Assembly (NCBI GenBank): GCA_014529385.2
Contig: CM043946.1
Coordinates: 21,754,577 to 21,818,576, forward strand
DNA from: Adiantum capillus-veneris
Lineage: Eukaryota > Streptophyta > Polypodiopsida > Polypodiales > Pteridaceae
Direction of reading: 5' to 3'
Length of the DNA stretch: 64,000 nucleotides
Shown: in pieces, positions 1 to 13,283 of the stretch
Position numbering within the stretch: the first letter of the stretch is position 1
How the letters are laid out: each line of letters starts with the position of its first letter
The notes under the pieces: generated by a model
Database searches by the model: none
What the model saw: the letters and a program-made list of their open reading frames with translations, nothing else
What the model was told of the DNA's origin: nothing
Position numbers and translations under genes: made by a program

Positions 1-231
1 ATTATATTAGATTTAGGTCTCCATAGCCTGCGATGCCTGCATGAAGCGGGTGAAGAAAGCCCTCAATGGAATATAGGGTATTGCTGCCTTCACTCATGGT
101 GGGCTCCGTCGATCCAAAAGTACTGGTGAAATGTCTTCAGAAGATAGGGAAGAAGGTGGATCTTCAGGGCGGCAAGAGTCACTACATCCCCGACACAATG
201 ACCATCTAGACAACCTCTAGTCATTAGACTT
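1..231 (+). other. Unrecognised open tail, possibly 3' end of a coding region
   Basis: An open frame can be followed to a TAG at about 219-221. Its last part (from an ATG at about 131) reads as a short hydrophilic peptide rich in S, E, G, H and D. No domain is recognisable. The stretch lies left of the CACTA transposase and may be internal to that element, whose left end is not in the window. From 232 to 596 I see only AT-rich sequence with repeats of a TTAGATTTA type and no convincing gene. Confidence 0.15.
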
Positions 232-593
232 ACGTTAAATTAGATTTAGCTTTATTTTTAGTTAGATTTACGTTTATTTAGATTTACGCTTATTTACGTT
301 AGATCGAGTCCACGCAAGAATTACTTACGGTTTAGGGTTTAGAGTTAGACGAACAATGAAAAGATCTACTGTGAAAAGATGTTAAGATGAAGTGAAGTGC
401 TACAGCTAGAGAAGAGGCAAAGGGGTTTTGTCCACTACATGCAGTATCATGTAGACGTGGGTGTGTAGATTTCTTGTACCCACAAATATAGGTATTGACC
501 AATAAAGACGAGATTATAACCCGGTGGTTCTGATCTCCGTGCACCTCTAGACCGAGGTGTGCGGGGATTGGACATGACTAGAGAATGTGAGGT

Positions 594-596
<3 letters not shown>

Positions 597-642
<46 letters not shown>
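597..642. repeat. (GA)n microsatellite
   Basis: About 46 bp of uninterrupted GA dinucleotides upstream of the CACTA transposase start. No LINE sequence adjoins it, unlike the tracts at 52-58 kb. Confidence 0.95.
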
Positions 643-645
<3 letters not shown>

Positions 646-707
646 GACGAAGAATGCCAATAGAATATTAAATTTGTTGTCCAGGTTATAAGTTTTTTAT
701 CCTCATT

Positions 708-3700
708 ATGAGTAGCGACGAGGATGTGGGACCGTCCAACCGAAACACCTATCTCTCAACGAGGGTCTTATGTCCTTGTAATCAATGCAAGCATGTTGTG
801 CGACAGACAAGACGTGTTTCTTTGCAGCACGTTCGCGAATTTGGCGAGTTCGATCCATCTATTATAGATCGAGTTGTTGCCAATTATAACTCGTCGGACT
901 CTGACGCTAGCCAACAAGCAGCAATCTTGCAACCCAATAGACGTGTTCACGGGCGCTTTGGTCAAGCAGCATATGTGAGGCCACAAGATGTAGCCTCTGA
1001 CAGCTCGGGGGATGATCATGCAGAGCACATTCCCAACGAGGCAATGTTTGAGCCCGAGATTGATGAAATGATCGAGACGATGATGGATTCAGAAAGGCTT
1101 ATCTATGATGATATGAAAAGTGAAGCCGATACGCCATTGTATAATGGAGCACGTATGTCTAGATTGAAAGCACTCCTGGTTCTTCTCAACATGCAGGCAA
1201 AGTTTGGATGGAGTGACACTAGCGTCACAGCGCTTTTCAGGTGATCTATTACAATTAGTTTACTTTAATAGAACTCTAAATGTATAATGATCTGATAGAT
1301 TTTTACACGACTGTATCATATTTTTATGTTGTGTAGATTGCTGAAAGAGCACATACTACCAGCTGACAATGTGATGCCAGATTCCCGAGATGAAGCAAGA
1401 AAGATTTTGCGAAACTTGGGGATGGATTACAATTCTATCCACGCTTGTCCTAATGACTGCATTCTTTTCAGAGGGGAATACATAGACATGGAGAAGTGTC
1501 CGAAATGTGATTCCGAAAGATATCGAGTAGATCTCCACGGGACAAAAATTCCACAAAAGGTTTTGCGACATTTCCCTCTGCTTCCTCGCATCAAGCATTT
1601 CTTCGAATGTAAGTCCATGGCCGCCCTAGCATCATGGCATGAGGAGAATAAATCTTCGGATGGTGTGCTACGAATTCCTGCAGATTGCGTAGCGTGGAAA
1701 CATATAGATGGAACATGGTCGGATTTTGCCAGGGAAGCTCGAAATTTGCGCTTAGGCCTGGCTATGGATGGCGTAAATCCATTTGGTCAAAGATCAACAT
1801 CTTACAGTGTATGGCCCGTTGTCATCGTCAACTACAACATTCCCCCGTGGTTGACTACGAAGAAGGGGCACCTATGGCTAAGCTTGATTGTGCCAGGGCG
1901 ATATAAAGTGGGGAATATGGATGTGTATCTTCGTCCACTATTGGAAGAGCTACAACAATTGTGGATTGGCATAGAGGTGGTGGATATGAGCCGACACACA
2001 GGACGACGGAATGCTTTGATCAGAGGCATTCTAATGTGGACCATGCATGACTATCCCGGGCTAACAGAATGCTCAGGTGATCTATTGACACTCCTCACTC
2101 AGACACTGTAAATCTTGTTTTTTCCCATAGTTGATCTATTATCATGTGTATACATGCAGGGCTTCAAACAAGCGGATACAGAGCATGTGTCACATGTGGA
2201 CCTAGACTGAATGCACGTAGGGCACCCTCACTGAAGAAGCAAATCTACGAAGGTCATCAAGCGTATCTTCCAGAGAATCATGTGTTACGCGACGGCTTTT
2301 TGGGAAGAGAGCCACCAAGGATGTCTGCACAAGCATGGTTAGAGCAGAAGGAGATGTGCGATGACGGATTGCCTCCAGGGATGAAGAGACTATCTCTATG
2401 GTACGAGTTACCATACTGGCCCCGACTCATGATCAATCACTTGCTCGATCCAATGCACATATTCAAGAATGTGGGTAATCTACTATGGGACCATTTGACC
2501 GGCAAGAAAGATACTTTGGGAGCCAGAGTTGACCTTAGAAATGTGGATCGTATGGAGCAATATTGGCCGCAAACAGCGTCTGATGGATCGATCAAACTCC
2601 CTAAAGCACCATGGATTTTCACAGGAGCCCAAGAACGCAAAGTAAAAGAGACCATTCGATCTTTGCGGACCCCCACTGGCGTAATGCACTCGCTCCGAAC
2701 GTGTTTTACTAAAGAAGGAAAGCTTACCGGTTTGAAGTCACACGAGTGGCATAAAATGTGTCAGGTACGTTCATAGTGGACTTTAATATCATTGCATAAA
2801 ATGTGGACTTTAATATCATTGCTGCACATACTTTACAGTTTATTTTACCGGTTGCCATTGAGGGATGTTTGTCTCTCGACATCCGTAACACAATCTACAA
2901 ACTTGCAAAGCTGGTGCAATGGATCTCACAAAAGGAGATCAACGTAGACTCCATACCATTCGCCAAACTAAATGCTGCGGAGCTTGTGTGCATGTTTGAG
3001 AAACATTTTCCTACTACAATGCTAACCATTCAGGTGCATCTTCTTGTTCACATAGTTGATGAGGTGGAAATAGCTAGCACAGTTCATTCCAGATGGATGT
3101 TCTTCTTAGAGCGTTTCATGAAAACGCTTAAGGGATATGTGCGTCAAAAGGCACGTCCGGAGGGTAGCATGGCAGAAGGTTGGTTGGTATCAGAGTCCCT
3201 AGTGTACATTGGAGAGTGGCTAGACGGATTTGATAAATCCCGGGACACGCTATGGCGAACCATAGATGATGAGCGCATATCTGGGATTGTCATGTGCAAT
3301 CTCGGTGTTGAGAAGAAGATGACAGAAGATCTAGAGGCTAAAATCAACCGATTTTGCATGCTTCACAATCCAGTGATGCAAAAGTGGATTTCACAATATG
3401 AGGATGCAAAGCAAGAGCGACAAAGGGCACGAATCGAGTGGAGACGGGGAAGACGACCACCGATGCACTATCCAACGGTTCTGGAGAGCCTACCAACCTT
3501 CATGAGCTTAAAATGGTTGCACAACCAATTGAAAAGCGCACAATAATGTGGTGACGAAGTGACTGAAGAAGTGTGGGAGTACTCTCGGGGTTGCGCGACC
3601 AAGGTAAGTTTGCAATGTACGACTAGCAAGTGACTTTATTTATAAACGTTTGAACGGCCACTCATAATCTTTGTTCGTTGTAGTATAAGTCATACACAGC

Positions 3701-4436
3701 AGCATGGTGTAAAGGTCGACATTTTAGGGTGGAACAAATCGACAAAAAGCGTTTTACTCAAGATTGTGGAATCATGGCAAAATTTGAACAGTCTAGTCGA
3801 CGACGTTCCTCTGATGCAGATCCTGTGGTGGCGGAACTCACTTACTTCGGCACGCTGCAAGAGATTTTGAGGATCGATTACAGAGGATTTTTTGTCGACT
3901 TGTTCGACGTGCAATGGTTCAAGATAATCATGGAGGGTCGCAAGGCTACTGTGCGTAGAGGAGAGTCTGGTTTTCTTGAGGTGGATTCTACTAAGAAATG
4001 GACTGACCTAAGAGACACTTTCGTACTACCCGAGCATTGTGAACAAGTAAGTATGTAAATAGTTAACATCCCCCTTTTACAAGTTATGTGCTTGAAAGCT
4101 CTCATGTAAGTTATGTGGCTCTGGCAGGTAATATTTCATCCTACAAAGTCTACATCAAACTGGTGGTACGTCATAGAGGTAGCCCCTCGTAGTGCAAGGA
4201 CGTATGAAGGCTACCATGTGCCAATCACAACGACATCAATGGAGGAGATCAGAGAAGATGCTCAATCAGAAGCCGCTGCGGTGGTGCCAGACGAGCATCA
4301 AGATGCTACTACTCTATATGGGGTGCATGCAGAGGAGCTACAAAATGAAACAGAGGATATGTGTTTAAACGGAGAGCTCTATATAGATATAGGAAGTTAT
4401 GCTGAGTTATGCGAGGATGAGAGAGAGATCTCTTAA
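708..4436 (+). CDS. CACTA transposase, TNP2/TnpD-like, six exons, one internal stop
   Basis: This is the catalytic transposase of a CACTA element. It would bind element ends and cut and paste them in the nucleus. My exon model is 708-1240, 1337-2076, 2160-2764, 2839-3603, 3684-4046 and 4128-4436. All five introns are GT..AG and preserve frame. Visible blocks in order are an N-terminal transposase-associated region with CPCNQC, a Tnp2 (Transposase_21) region with CPNDCILF and CPKC pairs then LDPMHIFKNVGN, a DUF4218-like region around LPVAIEG and VHLLVHIVDE, and a DUF4216-like region around AELTYFGTLQEI. The start ATG at 708 is chosen because it just precedes the CPCNQC block. A TAA at 3544-3546 interrupts exon 4, although the frame continues sensibly beyond it, so this copy is probably non-autonomous unless splicing avoids the stop. 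Family assignment is firm; activity is not. Confidence 0.85.
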
Positions 4437-4706
4437 AGCCACAAATATTGTATTTGAACAATTTTGCTCCGTGTTGTAAAAGCTCTGGCTCTCTAAGTAC
4501 CTTCCATGGTGTATAACGCTCTTTTCTACTCGCGCTCACATCTTTTGATTGAAAATTCTGAGTTTTCGACTTGCCTCTTCTATCACTCAATTCATTGCGT
4601 CATTGTATTTATATGCGTCATTACGTCATTGTATTTAATGGTCTTTGCGTCATTGTCTACTCTATTCATTCAATATTAAGTTTAAATATTCGTGTATTTA
4701 ATGCAG

Positions 4707-6018
4707 GTATAGATGATGAGGAGTTTTTTTCTTCTTTGTCACCGCAGCAGAGACAGTGGTACGTGGAGCGTCATCGCTCTGGCGCATCATCGCGCGTTCC
4801 TACTCCATCCGCATCTCCCTCTCTTTCGGAGCATTCGACGCGCTCCGAAGCTTCGGCGTCGACGAGACGAGCTTCACACTCGTCTAGACACCGGCGCTCT
4901 AGTGGTGGCGGTGGCGGTTGTTGTGGGGATTCCGCCACCGATGCCTCCACACCGCCTCATGTTCGACGAGGCTCTTTACCCTCCCCTTCTTTGCCCGCCC
5001 CCACACCAGCCACAACATCGCCATCTACGCCAGGTTTTGCACGGCTGACTGTTCCTAGAAGCTACACACCTCTACCTACTCCGCCAGGAGCCACCCCACT
5101 CGACACTCCTCGCTTCAGGGCCGAGACGCCGGTAGAGACACCTGACGTCCGTACCCCCATCGACACGCCGCTAGAGACCCCTGCCGGGACACCCAGGTTC
5201 ACGCGTCACCCGCCAGAGGGCTTGCCTTACTCCGTCGACATCAGCGGCGGCATCATCATGGATGATGACGGCAAGAAGGTGATCTCGCGCATGCGTGGTC
5301 TTTGCTCTCAGCTGTTTAGACACTACATACTAAACAAATGGAGTGAAGTACCAAGTGATTTAAAAAACAGAGTCATCAGCATACTTCATGATGAGTTTCC
5401 CGTTCCAACACGGGATCAACGCTTCAATGAAGACCTGATGAAGATTCGAATGCGCGAATACTGCAAACACAAGCGTTCTGAAGTGCAAAAAGCAATCAAG
5501 AATGGGTGGAACAGGCCAGATTGGCTGGCCAAAGAAGATTGGAAGAATGCGAAGAAAGCAGCGCGCGAGAATCCCGACAAGTGGAAGCAACAAAAGGATG
5601 CAGCCAGAGCGCGAGTAGAGGCAGGGAGCTCGCACCACTTGGGGAGCGGTGGATGGGCATCATTTGAGGCCGATTTTGTAAGTGTTTTCACATTGCTCTT
5701 TATGTTCGATAGTTTAGGGTTTATGAGTTTTTTAGTTCTAACATAATGAAATCTTTGTATGTTTTGACAGTGGTCGATGACAGGACGTGATCCCACACCG
5801 TACGAGCGCGAGTACGCAGGCAGAAAGGGCTTAAACTCCCTGATGGACATTCTCAGTTCTCGCGGTGGCATGGTTAGTATTAGGGTTTACTCTTTTTTAT
5901 TTTTTGTATTGTTTTATAAATGTCGTTATATGTTTATACTTACTGAAAGCTGTCTTATTGTCTTTTTTTGCAGAATCCGACAGATACGCCGCTTGGACGC
6001 GATGAGACGTCTGACTAG
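4707..6018 (+). CDS. CACTA second protein (TnpA-like, plant Ptta/En/Spm type)
   Basis: This is the accessory protein that in En/Spm elements binds subterminal repeats. My exon model is 4707-5677, 5771-5872 and 5974-6018, with an acceptor ending at 4706 and GT..AG introns. The first coding exon is unresolved: the frame stays open upstream to 4571, and a short 5' exon may exist. The N-terminal half is low complexity, rich in S, T, P and R, with a TPxxTP-like series at 5080-5200. The C-terminal half is basic and helical, with tryptophans in a WSEVPSDLK to NRPDWL stretch and an RxNPDKW-like segment. It ends shortly after GRDETSD. This architecture and its position directly downstream of TNP2 on the same strand match the En/Spm companion protein. 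No frameshift is visible in the exons. Confidence 0.72.
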
Positions 6019-6146
6019 ACGACGTCAGTTTAGCCGTAGCTAGATAGCATTAGTTTAGGGTTTCTCATAGCTTATGTATCATGAGACGGATTTTATACGT
6101 CTTTTTGAACCATGTATATTATTACATTTGTCATCGCAGTTCCTTT

Positions 6147-6245
6147 TGCCAATCAATTCTTTATGCCTATGATGTTGTACAATTGTCATTATTACATTTG
6201 CCAATCAATTCATTTTGCCTATGATGTGTACAATTGTCAATTTTG
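6147..6245. repeat. Tandem duplication (about 50 bp x 2) in the CACTA 3' region
   Basis: Two adjacent units share TGCCAATCAATTC and CCTATGATG, followed by ACAATTGTCA. They lie in the non-coding part between the second CACTA gene and the subterminal repeats. Confidence 0.7.
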
Positions 6246-6383
6246 CAAACAATGCGTCTTGTGGGTGACTATTTTGGGTCTATTATCTACCCTTGCACTT
6301 TTTTTAAAAAGTGAATCAAGTACAATATGGTTGATGGGTGGCAAGGAATTCAATGCCCTGCCACCAAAAAAAAATTCTCTCGG

Positions 6384-6630
6384 GCGTCGCTATAAGCGTC
6401 GCTATTTATGGCTCTGTAGCGTCGCTATGAGCGTCGCTATAGTCTTCTGTGTAAACGTCGCTATATGCGTCGCTATAGGCGTCGCTATATAGCGACGCTC
6501 ATAGCAACGCCTATAGCGACGCTCTCGTAGCGACGCTCGTAGTGACGGTTTTAGCGACGCCGGGGGTTATAAAAACCCAGTGTATTTCCGTCGCTAACAG
6601 CGTCACAAGAGCACACAACCTCTTGTAGTG
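6384..6630 (+). repeat. CACTA subterminal repeats and right terminal inverted repeat
   Basis: Seven copies of CGTCGCTAT lie on the + strand between 6384 and 6488. They are followed by several inverted copies (TAGCGACG and one-base variants) up to about 6565. The two arrays meet in a perfect 20-bp palindrome at 6479-6498. A final CGTCGCTAA lies at 6589-6597, and the terminus ends TTGTAGTG at 6630. Such arrays are the binding sites for the TnpA-like protein in En/Spm elements. Confidence 0.85.
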
Positions 6631-7308
6631 CTAGAGGATAATGATCAGAGGTGCAAGAAGTGATCCTAGGTTTGGCCTTTATTCTGTTAACGCTTCTGGC
6701 CAATGCAGTGCTTAGGTAGCATCTATCTAACCTTGCTTTTCTAGCATTAGTACCTCTAGAGTAATTCTGCCAAGTGCATTCCCCAGGAGAGCCGACATCC
6801 CACAGGTCGAGGTGATCCTTGAGTCGATTCCATTCATGTCTTTCTGCTCCATTGATCACATTACCCCTGAGGGGAAATCGGTCTTCTATACTCTCCACCA
6901 TGCTGAAATCCCCTATGAGGATGGTGGGTTCATTTAGAGTAGAGAGTTGCTGCCAGAGTTGGGTTCTGTTCCTGACAGACCCCCCTGCGTAGACAGACAG
7001 AATCATACATTGCAGTGGTGACTCAACAGCAACCCCTACCCAATAGGTGCCTCTACTTGATTTGTCTATGTTTACTTTCCATGTTAGAGGTACGCCAATG
7101 GTAGTGCCTCCAGATCCCTTGTCATGAGAGGAGCATGAACAATTGTGATCTTTGGAGATGACATTCAGTCTTTGGGCGAGCTCTTCTCCAGCAGTTTTTA
7201 TTTCTTGCAGACCAATGACTCCACAGGGAAGTTTCTGATCCATCCTTTGACTTTCTTGGCTTTGAGAGGGTCAAAAAGACCCTTAATGTTCCAAGAGATT
7301 ATTTTCAT
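6631..7308 (-). pseudogene. LINE ORF2, apurinic-type endonuclease domain (truncated)
   Basis: The frame opens with a Met at 7308 followed by IISWNIKGL, the standard start of plant LINE ORF2. It shifts frame near 7225 and then reads through the endonuclease. Visible catalytic-type motifs are LQE, GDFS (usually GDFN) and the terminal SDHYPL with its Asp-His pair. In an intact element this domain nicks target DNA to prime reverse transcription. The domain ends at 6631, where the CACTA terminus begins; the residues past that point come from CACTA DNA. It is non-functional because of the frameshift and the loss of the reverse transcriptase. Confidence 0.82.
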
Positions 7309-7526
7309 CCAGGAATCCGTTTCTCCTTGCGATTTTTTGTCTGAGCTCGAGGAGAGGGCTAGGAAACCGAGTTGTGCCCCCTCTTGTTATCCTTCTAGAC
7401 TTCCATTGGAGAAGGCCCTACCTCTGCTTTGCCCTTCTGGATAGGTGCTACGTTTTCTTTGTTGGGGTCGCTGCTAGAATTTGACCTGTTATGAGTTGGG
7501 TCACTCATCTTGTCTGCTTGGTTGAC

Positions 7527-8470
7527 TTAAATTTCTAGTCTAGTGTCCGCATCGTCATCATCCTCCGAGTCGGGTTCAATGGATTCTGCCACGTTGGATT
7601 CTTCCCACTCTGGCAGGGCTTCTAGCAGGGCGAATCTATTGGGTCCTCTTGTTTTGCTCTTGTCTGTAGTAGTTTTGTTTGTCGATACTTTCTCTGACTT
7701 AGGGGGAGTGGGGGCAGGAGCACTCGAGGGAGCAAGAGGAGCGCTCTTATGCGGGCTAGCATTTGTGGGGGCTTGTTCGGCCTTAGAATTTTTCTTAGGG
7801 CATTCCCTAACGAAGTGACCTTTCACTCTGCAGTGAAAGCAAGCGTTAGGCAGGGACTTATAGCTTAGGGGTTGTTCGAAGCATTCTCCATCGTCCAATG
7901 CAATGAGCATCGATTGTGGCAGGTCGACTAAGATGTCCATCTCAATGAGGGCCTGAGGGTGCCATGCAGGGATATAATCCCCTCTCGGTCTGCCTCCTAA
8001 TACCTTGCGTAATTGAGCCCCTATAACCCTGAGGTGTTTGTGGTAATGGAGGGGAAGGTTTGGGAACTCGACCCAGACGGGGAAGTGGTTGAGTGAGTCG
8101 CTTTCAGCTTTATAGTCCTTATTCCACTTAAACAGACAGAGGGGGGTCGTCCTAAGTAACCACTGCCCAGTGCTCAATACTCGAAATTCCATATCCGCAT
8201 TCTTAAAGACGAAGACATACTGGTTCCTGGGTAAGGCCTGAATGGTCTCCACTTCAGCCCCTATAGCCCCCCATGATTACGAATTCACCCTCGCACAACG
8301 TCGGCAGGTGGGCGAGGGCTGGCAAGAAGTCCTATCAATGCCCTGTTCTCTAGATCACTTTGGGTTTTCCTAACCTCAATAGTAGGTAGTAAGACATAGG
8401 GCTTACCGGCTCCATGCGATTGGTTGCCTCCAGCAGAAGTCTGATTGCCTCCTCCTTGTTGAGTGCTCAC
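7527..8470 (-). pseudogene. LINE ORF1, DUF4283-like region and CCHC zinc knuckle
   Basis: This is the nucleic-acid-binding ORF1 of a plant L1 element. The main open part (8252 to 7527, 241 residues) holds the end of a DUF4283-like region (WVEFPNLPLHYH) and a CX2CX4HX4C knuckle (Cys138, Cys141, His146, Cys151 of that part). A Pro/Ser/Lys-rich acidic tail follows. The N-terminal portion (8470 to 8285) is in another frame and is separated by a stop and shift near 8253-8285. ORF2 follows about 220 bases downstream. Broken, but the family is clear. Confidence 0.78.
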
Positions 8471-8899
8471 GGCATGACCATTGGAGGTTGTAGCGGCAGG
8501 GCCCTCAGGAGGATCCGAAGATCCACCTGCATGCTGAGGGAGAGCTGTTGGTTGGGAGAAGAAGCCGAAATCATGGCACAGGAGTCTAGCAGCCTCGAGC
8601 TTCTCTGCACTTCCGAGCAGCGGGCTATGGTGGTCTATTCCGTTTAGTAGCGCTGCAGCTAGGGGGTTATGCGGGGCGAATGTGCTTGGGTCGCAGTCTA
8701 TGAGACCACCGCCATGCAGTATCTAGCAGTTATTGCCCACGAGTGTGTGATGGGGGAGAGTGCCCGTGGCCCAAATATTGCGGGGCCTTGCGCCAGGAGT
8801 GTGATGAGGTGGGATAGTGGGAGAAGACATTCTGCATGGGGCCTGAAGAGGGCCGCCGCCTTGACGAAGGCAGTGAGACAGGCTAGGGTTCCATCACTA

Positions 8900-9830
8900 G
8901 GGTTCCATCGCTAGGGAAAATAAAAATTAAAAAAAATTAGTTCCCTATTCTTTGGAAATTAAGTAACAATTCATTGATATTTGTTATCGCTTTGGATGCA
9001 AAGTGAGCACATCTATCGCAACTTCTAGTAGCTTGATCTTAAGAGTCTTTTTTCCAAATCCATCTCATCAACATCCTACACCCATTTAACTTTTACGAGT
9101 ATGTAGCATTGACCTTGCAGTATTCCACATCAAACGGCTTTTCATATATTAACAAAAGATGCCATATTCAATTGCTTCTGTCAATGCTCTTGCAAGGTAT
9201 GGAGCTTTGAAGGACCATGTGGGAGTTACTATAGTTGTCTAGAGTTATGGAGGACCATGTTAGAAGCACATTTTCAGCACATTTTCCTAGGTTTTTTTTG
9301 AGTACCGATGAAGAGGAAGTCAATTTGCTCTCACTTTAACAAGGAAAAAGAGGAACATTATTAAGGCCGTACTTATTGGTAGTGAATTTGAAGGCCGCAA
9401 GCAGCTCCAGGCGATCAAGATTAGGTAGGTTCCAGGGTGCTTTGATCGCAAAAAAGGATAATTATGTCTTAAGATAATGAAGCAATTCATCTCCAAAGCC
9501 TACAATATATTATATAATCAACTCAAATTCTAGATTTAGCATCTTGTACTGATAGACAATGAGTCTTCTTATGAAAAGCTATAAATTTTTTACTCTTTGG
9601 AGAAATTTAATTTCACAACAAGGCCTAGTTTGGGAATTTTGGAAAATTTGAAGGGCATTTTGGGAATCTATGACAAAATTGAGGGTATGTTGGGAATTTT
9701 GGAGTATTTTGAGAATTTCCTCAAATTAGAGAGGTATTTTGATAATTTTCCCTTATGAAACAAGTTGAGGTCTTACTAAGGCTCGCCGAAATGGTTTTCC
9801 TAACTAAAGAAAATAAGGGCAAGACTCTAC
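8900..9830. other. AT-rich spacer, no gene seen
   Basis: No coding signal on either strand. The right part (9620-9740) repeats a degenerate TTGGGAATTTTGGA motif several times with an irregular period of about 40 bases. Confidence 0.5.
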
Positions 9831-9831
9831 G

Positions 9832-9834
<3 letters not shown>

Positions 9835-9918
<84 letters not shown>
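9835..9918. repeat. Compound (CT)n(CA)n microsatellite
   Basis: About 44 bp of CT followed without a break by about 40 bp of CA. Confidence 0.95.
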
Positions 9919-9921
<3 letters not shown>

Positions 9922-9957
9922 TCCATGCAGGGTCCAGATTCCAAGCCTAGACCCGCA

Positions 9958-11520
<1,563 letters not shown>

Positions 11521-11529
11521 GTAAAGAAG

Positions 11530-11960
11530 ATGAGACACCCAGGAAGCAATAAGAAGTCCAAAGATCAAACATTGCCAGCTAAATCAGCTGATGAGAGTCA
11601 GATTGGAAAACAGAGTCTCAAGCCACCCTCCATAGAGACACATTTAGATCAAGATGAGACCATGATAAAAGTAGGACATAGATCTTCAAGAGCACCTCCA
11701 ATGAGAATAGTTGTAGTCCTCAGTAGTGTAAATGGAGCAAGTCTCAGATGCAATGCCCTATTGGATACAGAAGTAGAGTGAAATATGATTGCAGAGAACA
11801 TCCAAAGGATCCTCCAACTCACTCCATGCAAACAAACAAAACAATGTTAGGTATGCATACAGGTCAAAAAGACATGATTGTTATTCTTAGCATCCAAAAG
11901 TATGAAGAGCAGGTAAAGTTTCAAATAATGCCTTCAAAAGAAATGCTTGTAGATGTTGAG
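11530..11960 (+). pseudogene. Decayed retropepsin-like (gag-pol protease) relic
   Basis: A frame from 11530 reaches ALLDTEVE, which resembles the ALLDTGAE active-site loop of LTR-retrotransposon proteases with Gly lost. A stop follows, and about 50 further residues continue the protease-like pattern (NMIAENIQ, then a VKFQIMP strand). The catalytic Asp is present, but the Gly/Ala neighbours are not. Upstream is a Lys/Ser-rich gag-like tail. I regard it as a retroelement relic. A chance frame cannot be excluded. Confidence 0.4.
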
Positions 11961-12099
11961 GCGGTCCGGAGCGGGCAACAAGAGAGTTGACCTCTAAACA
12001 ATCCTCAAGGCTCCCGTGCTGCTCAATTGGGGCTAGGACAACCACAAGCACAAACATAACAACAAACCCACAACCAACCAAACAAGATAGGGGCACCAC

Positions 12100-12887
12100 C
12101 TAGTTATAGTATGTGAACTAGGACCAAGAGAGATTTTGTTTCAACCAAGAAGATGCGCCACAAAACACACACAAGCAACCTCACGCCAAGACACACACAA
12201 AATGGAACAGAGAGAGCTAGAGCAAAGGGAAGAGAGAGAGGAATGGATCTTGCGTAATACCTTATTTGTGACTTGAAAATGGAGATGGTTCGTTATGATG
12301 CTATCGTAGAGCTTGTACAAAACTCACTCAATGCTTAGTGAATGCTAAACATTGCCAACACACACACACTATCTTAGGGTGTGGGAGACCTGTCACCACA
12401 ATACCCTCTTACAATGGACACAAAATTGGCAATGAAAACGCACTAAAACACTTTCTAAAACAAGATCAACTAATAGAAACTCAAAATACACAAGTCACCT
12501 TGAATTCACCAAACCATATTGCATAAATGAAAGGACGGAGATTTGAACGTCGAATCACGCCTTTGATGCACCAAACCTCAATTTATTGATGATGGAGGAG
12601 CAAAAGTGTAGCTCACAAAGTGGTTTCTACACATAAGTCTCTCCTCATGCATAGAGTGTTGGGGTGCTATGGGAGATATTGGAGGTTGTTTTACAAGAAG
12701 GAGAGGGGCCTATTTACAGGTTGGAGACCCCTCATTAAGATGATTGGAAATCCTAATTTACAAGCTAACAAATCAGGATTATGATTTTTTCTTAATATCA
12801 AAACATTGCGGGCCTTCTTTGTCTGCTTCAGCCATGGATGTGGGCTCAAAAGAGTGGTAGATAAGGTGAAAGTAGAGTTTTTAAGGA

Positions 12888-12938
<51 letters not shown>

Positions 12939-13280
12939 ACTATGCACATGTCTTGAGGTGAGGTGTCTTTTATGCTTAGGTCAATAGCTATTTTGTGTTA
13001 GTATGTTAGTGGTTAGCGTTAGTAATCACTAGAAAGTTAATGTTATATTTACAATGGGTAGAATGAGGTGGATGGTTGAAGTAAGATGGTTGAATTAAGT
13101 TAGGAAATCCTTGTGATGGTGAAGCTTGAAGAAGTTTTGGACTTACTTGTTAGGTTATCAAAATGACTATTGATCCTCCTCTTCTTCTTCTCTTCTTTAT
13201 GCCCCACCGTCAAGGTTGATTATCGCGATGAAAATGGCAATTTGGTTGATGATATCTCCCAATTTGCAGAGGTTAAGCAT
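12100..13280. other. Spacer with (GA)n tract at 12889-12936
   Basis: No gene seen. The (GA)n tract is about 48 bp long and flanked by GGAAGG and TTACTATG. The sequence from 13190 leads into the left LTR of the gypsy element. Confidence 0.6.
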
Positions 13281-13283
13281 GGT

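Larger units (their letters stand above)
1..6630 (+). mobile_element. CACTA (En/Spm) DNA transposon, left end outside the window
   Basis: The element contains a TNP2-type transposase gene, a second En/Spm-type protein gene, a subterminal block of GCGTCGCTAT repeats and a right terminus. The last 12 bases, 6619-6630, read as the reverse complement of CACTACAAGAGG. CACTA elements make 3-bp target duplications. The right flank begins CTA, but the matching left flank is not visible. The terminus falls inside the endonuclease frame of the LINE to its right, so the CACTA inserted into that LINE. The left limit given is only the window edge; the true boundary could lie before base 1 or, less likely, in the first few hundred bases. 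Confidence 0.8.
6631..8480 (-). mobile_element. L1-type LINE 5' part, interrupted by the CACTA element
   Basis: ORF1 (7527-8470) and the start of ORF2 (7308 down to 6631) lie head to tail on the minus strand, as in plant L1 elements. ORF2 stops at the CACTA terminus just after the SDHYPL endonuclease motif. The reverse-transcriptase half would therefore lie beyond the left end of the CACTA, outside the window. Both frames carry lesions. The 5' boundary is uncertain; anything up to about 8900 may be 5' UTR. Confidence 0.8.
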
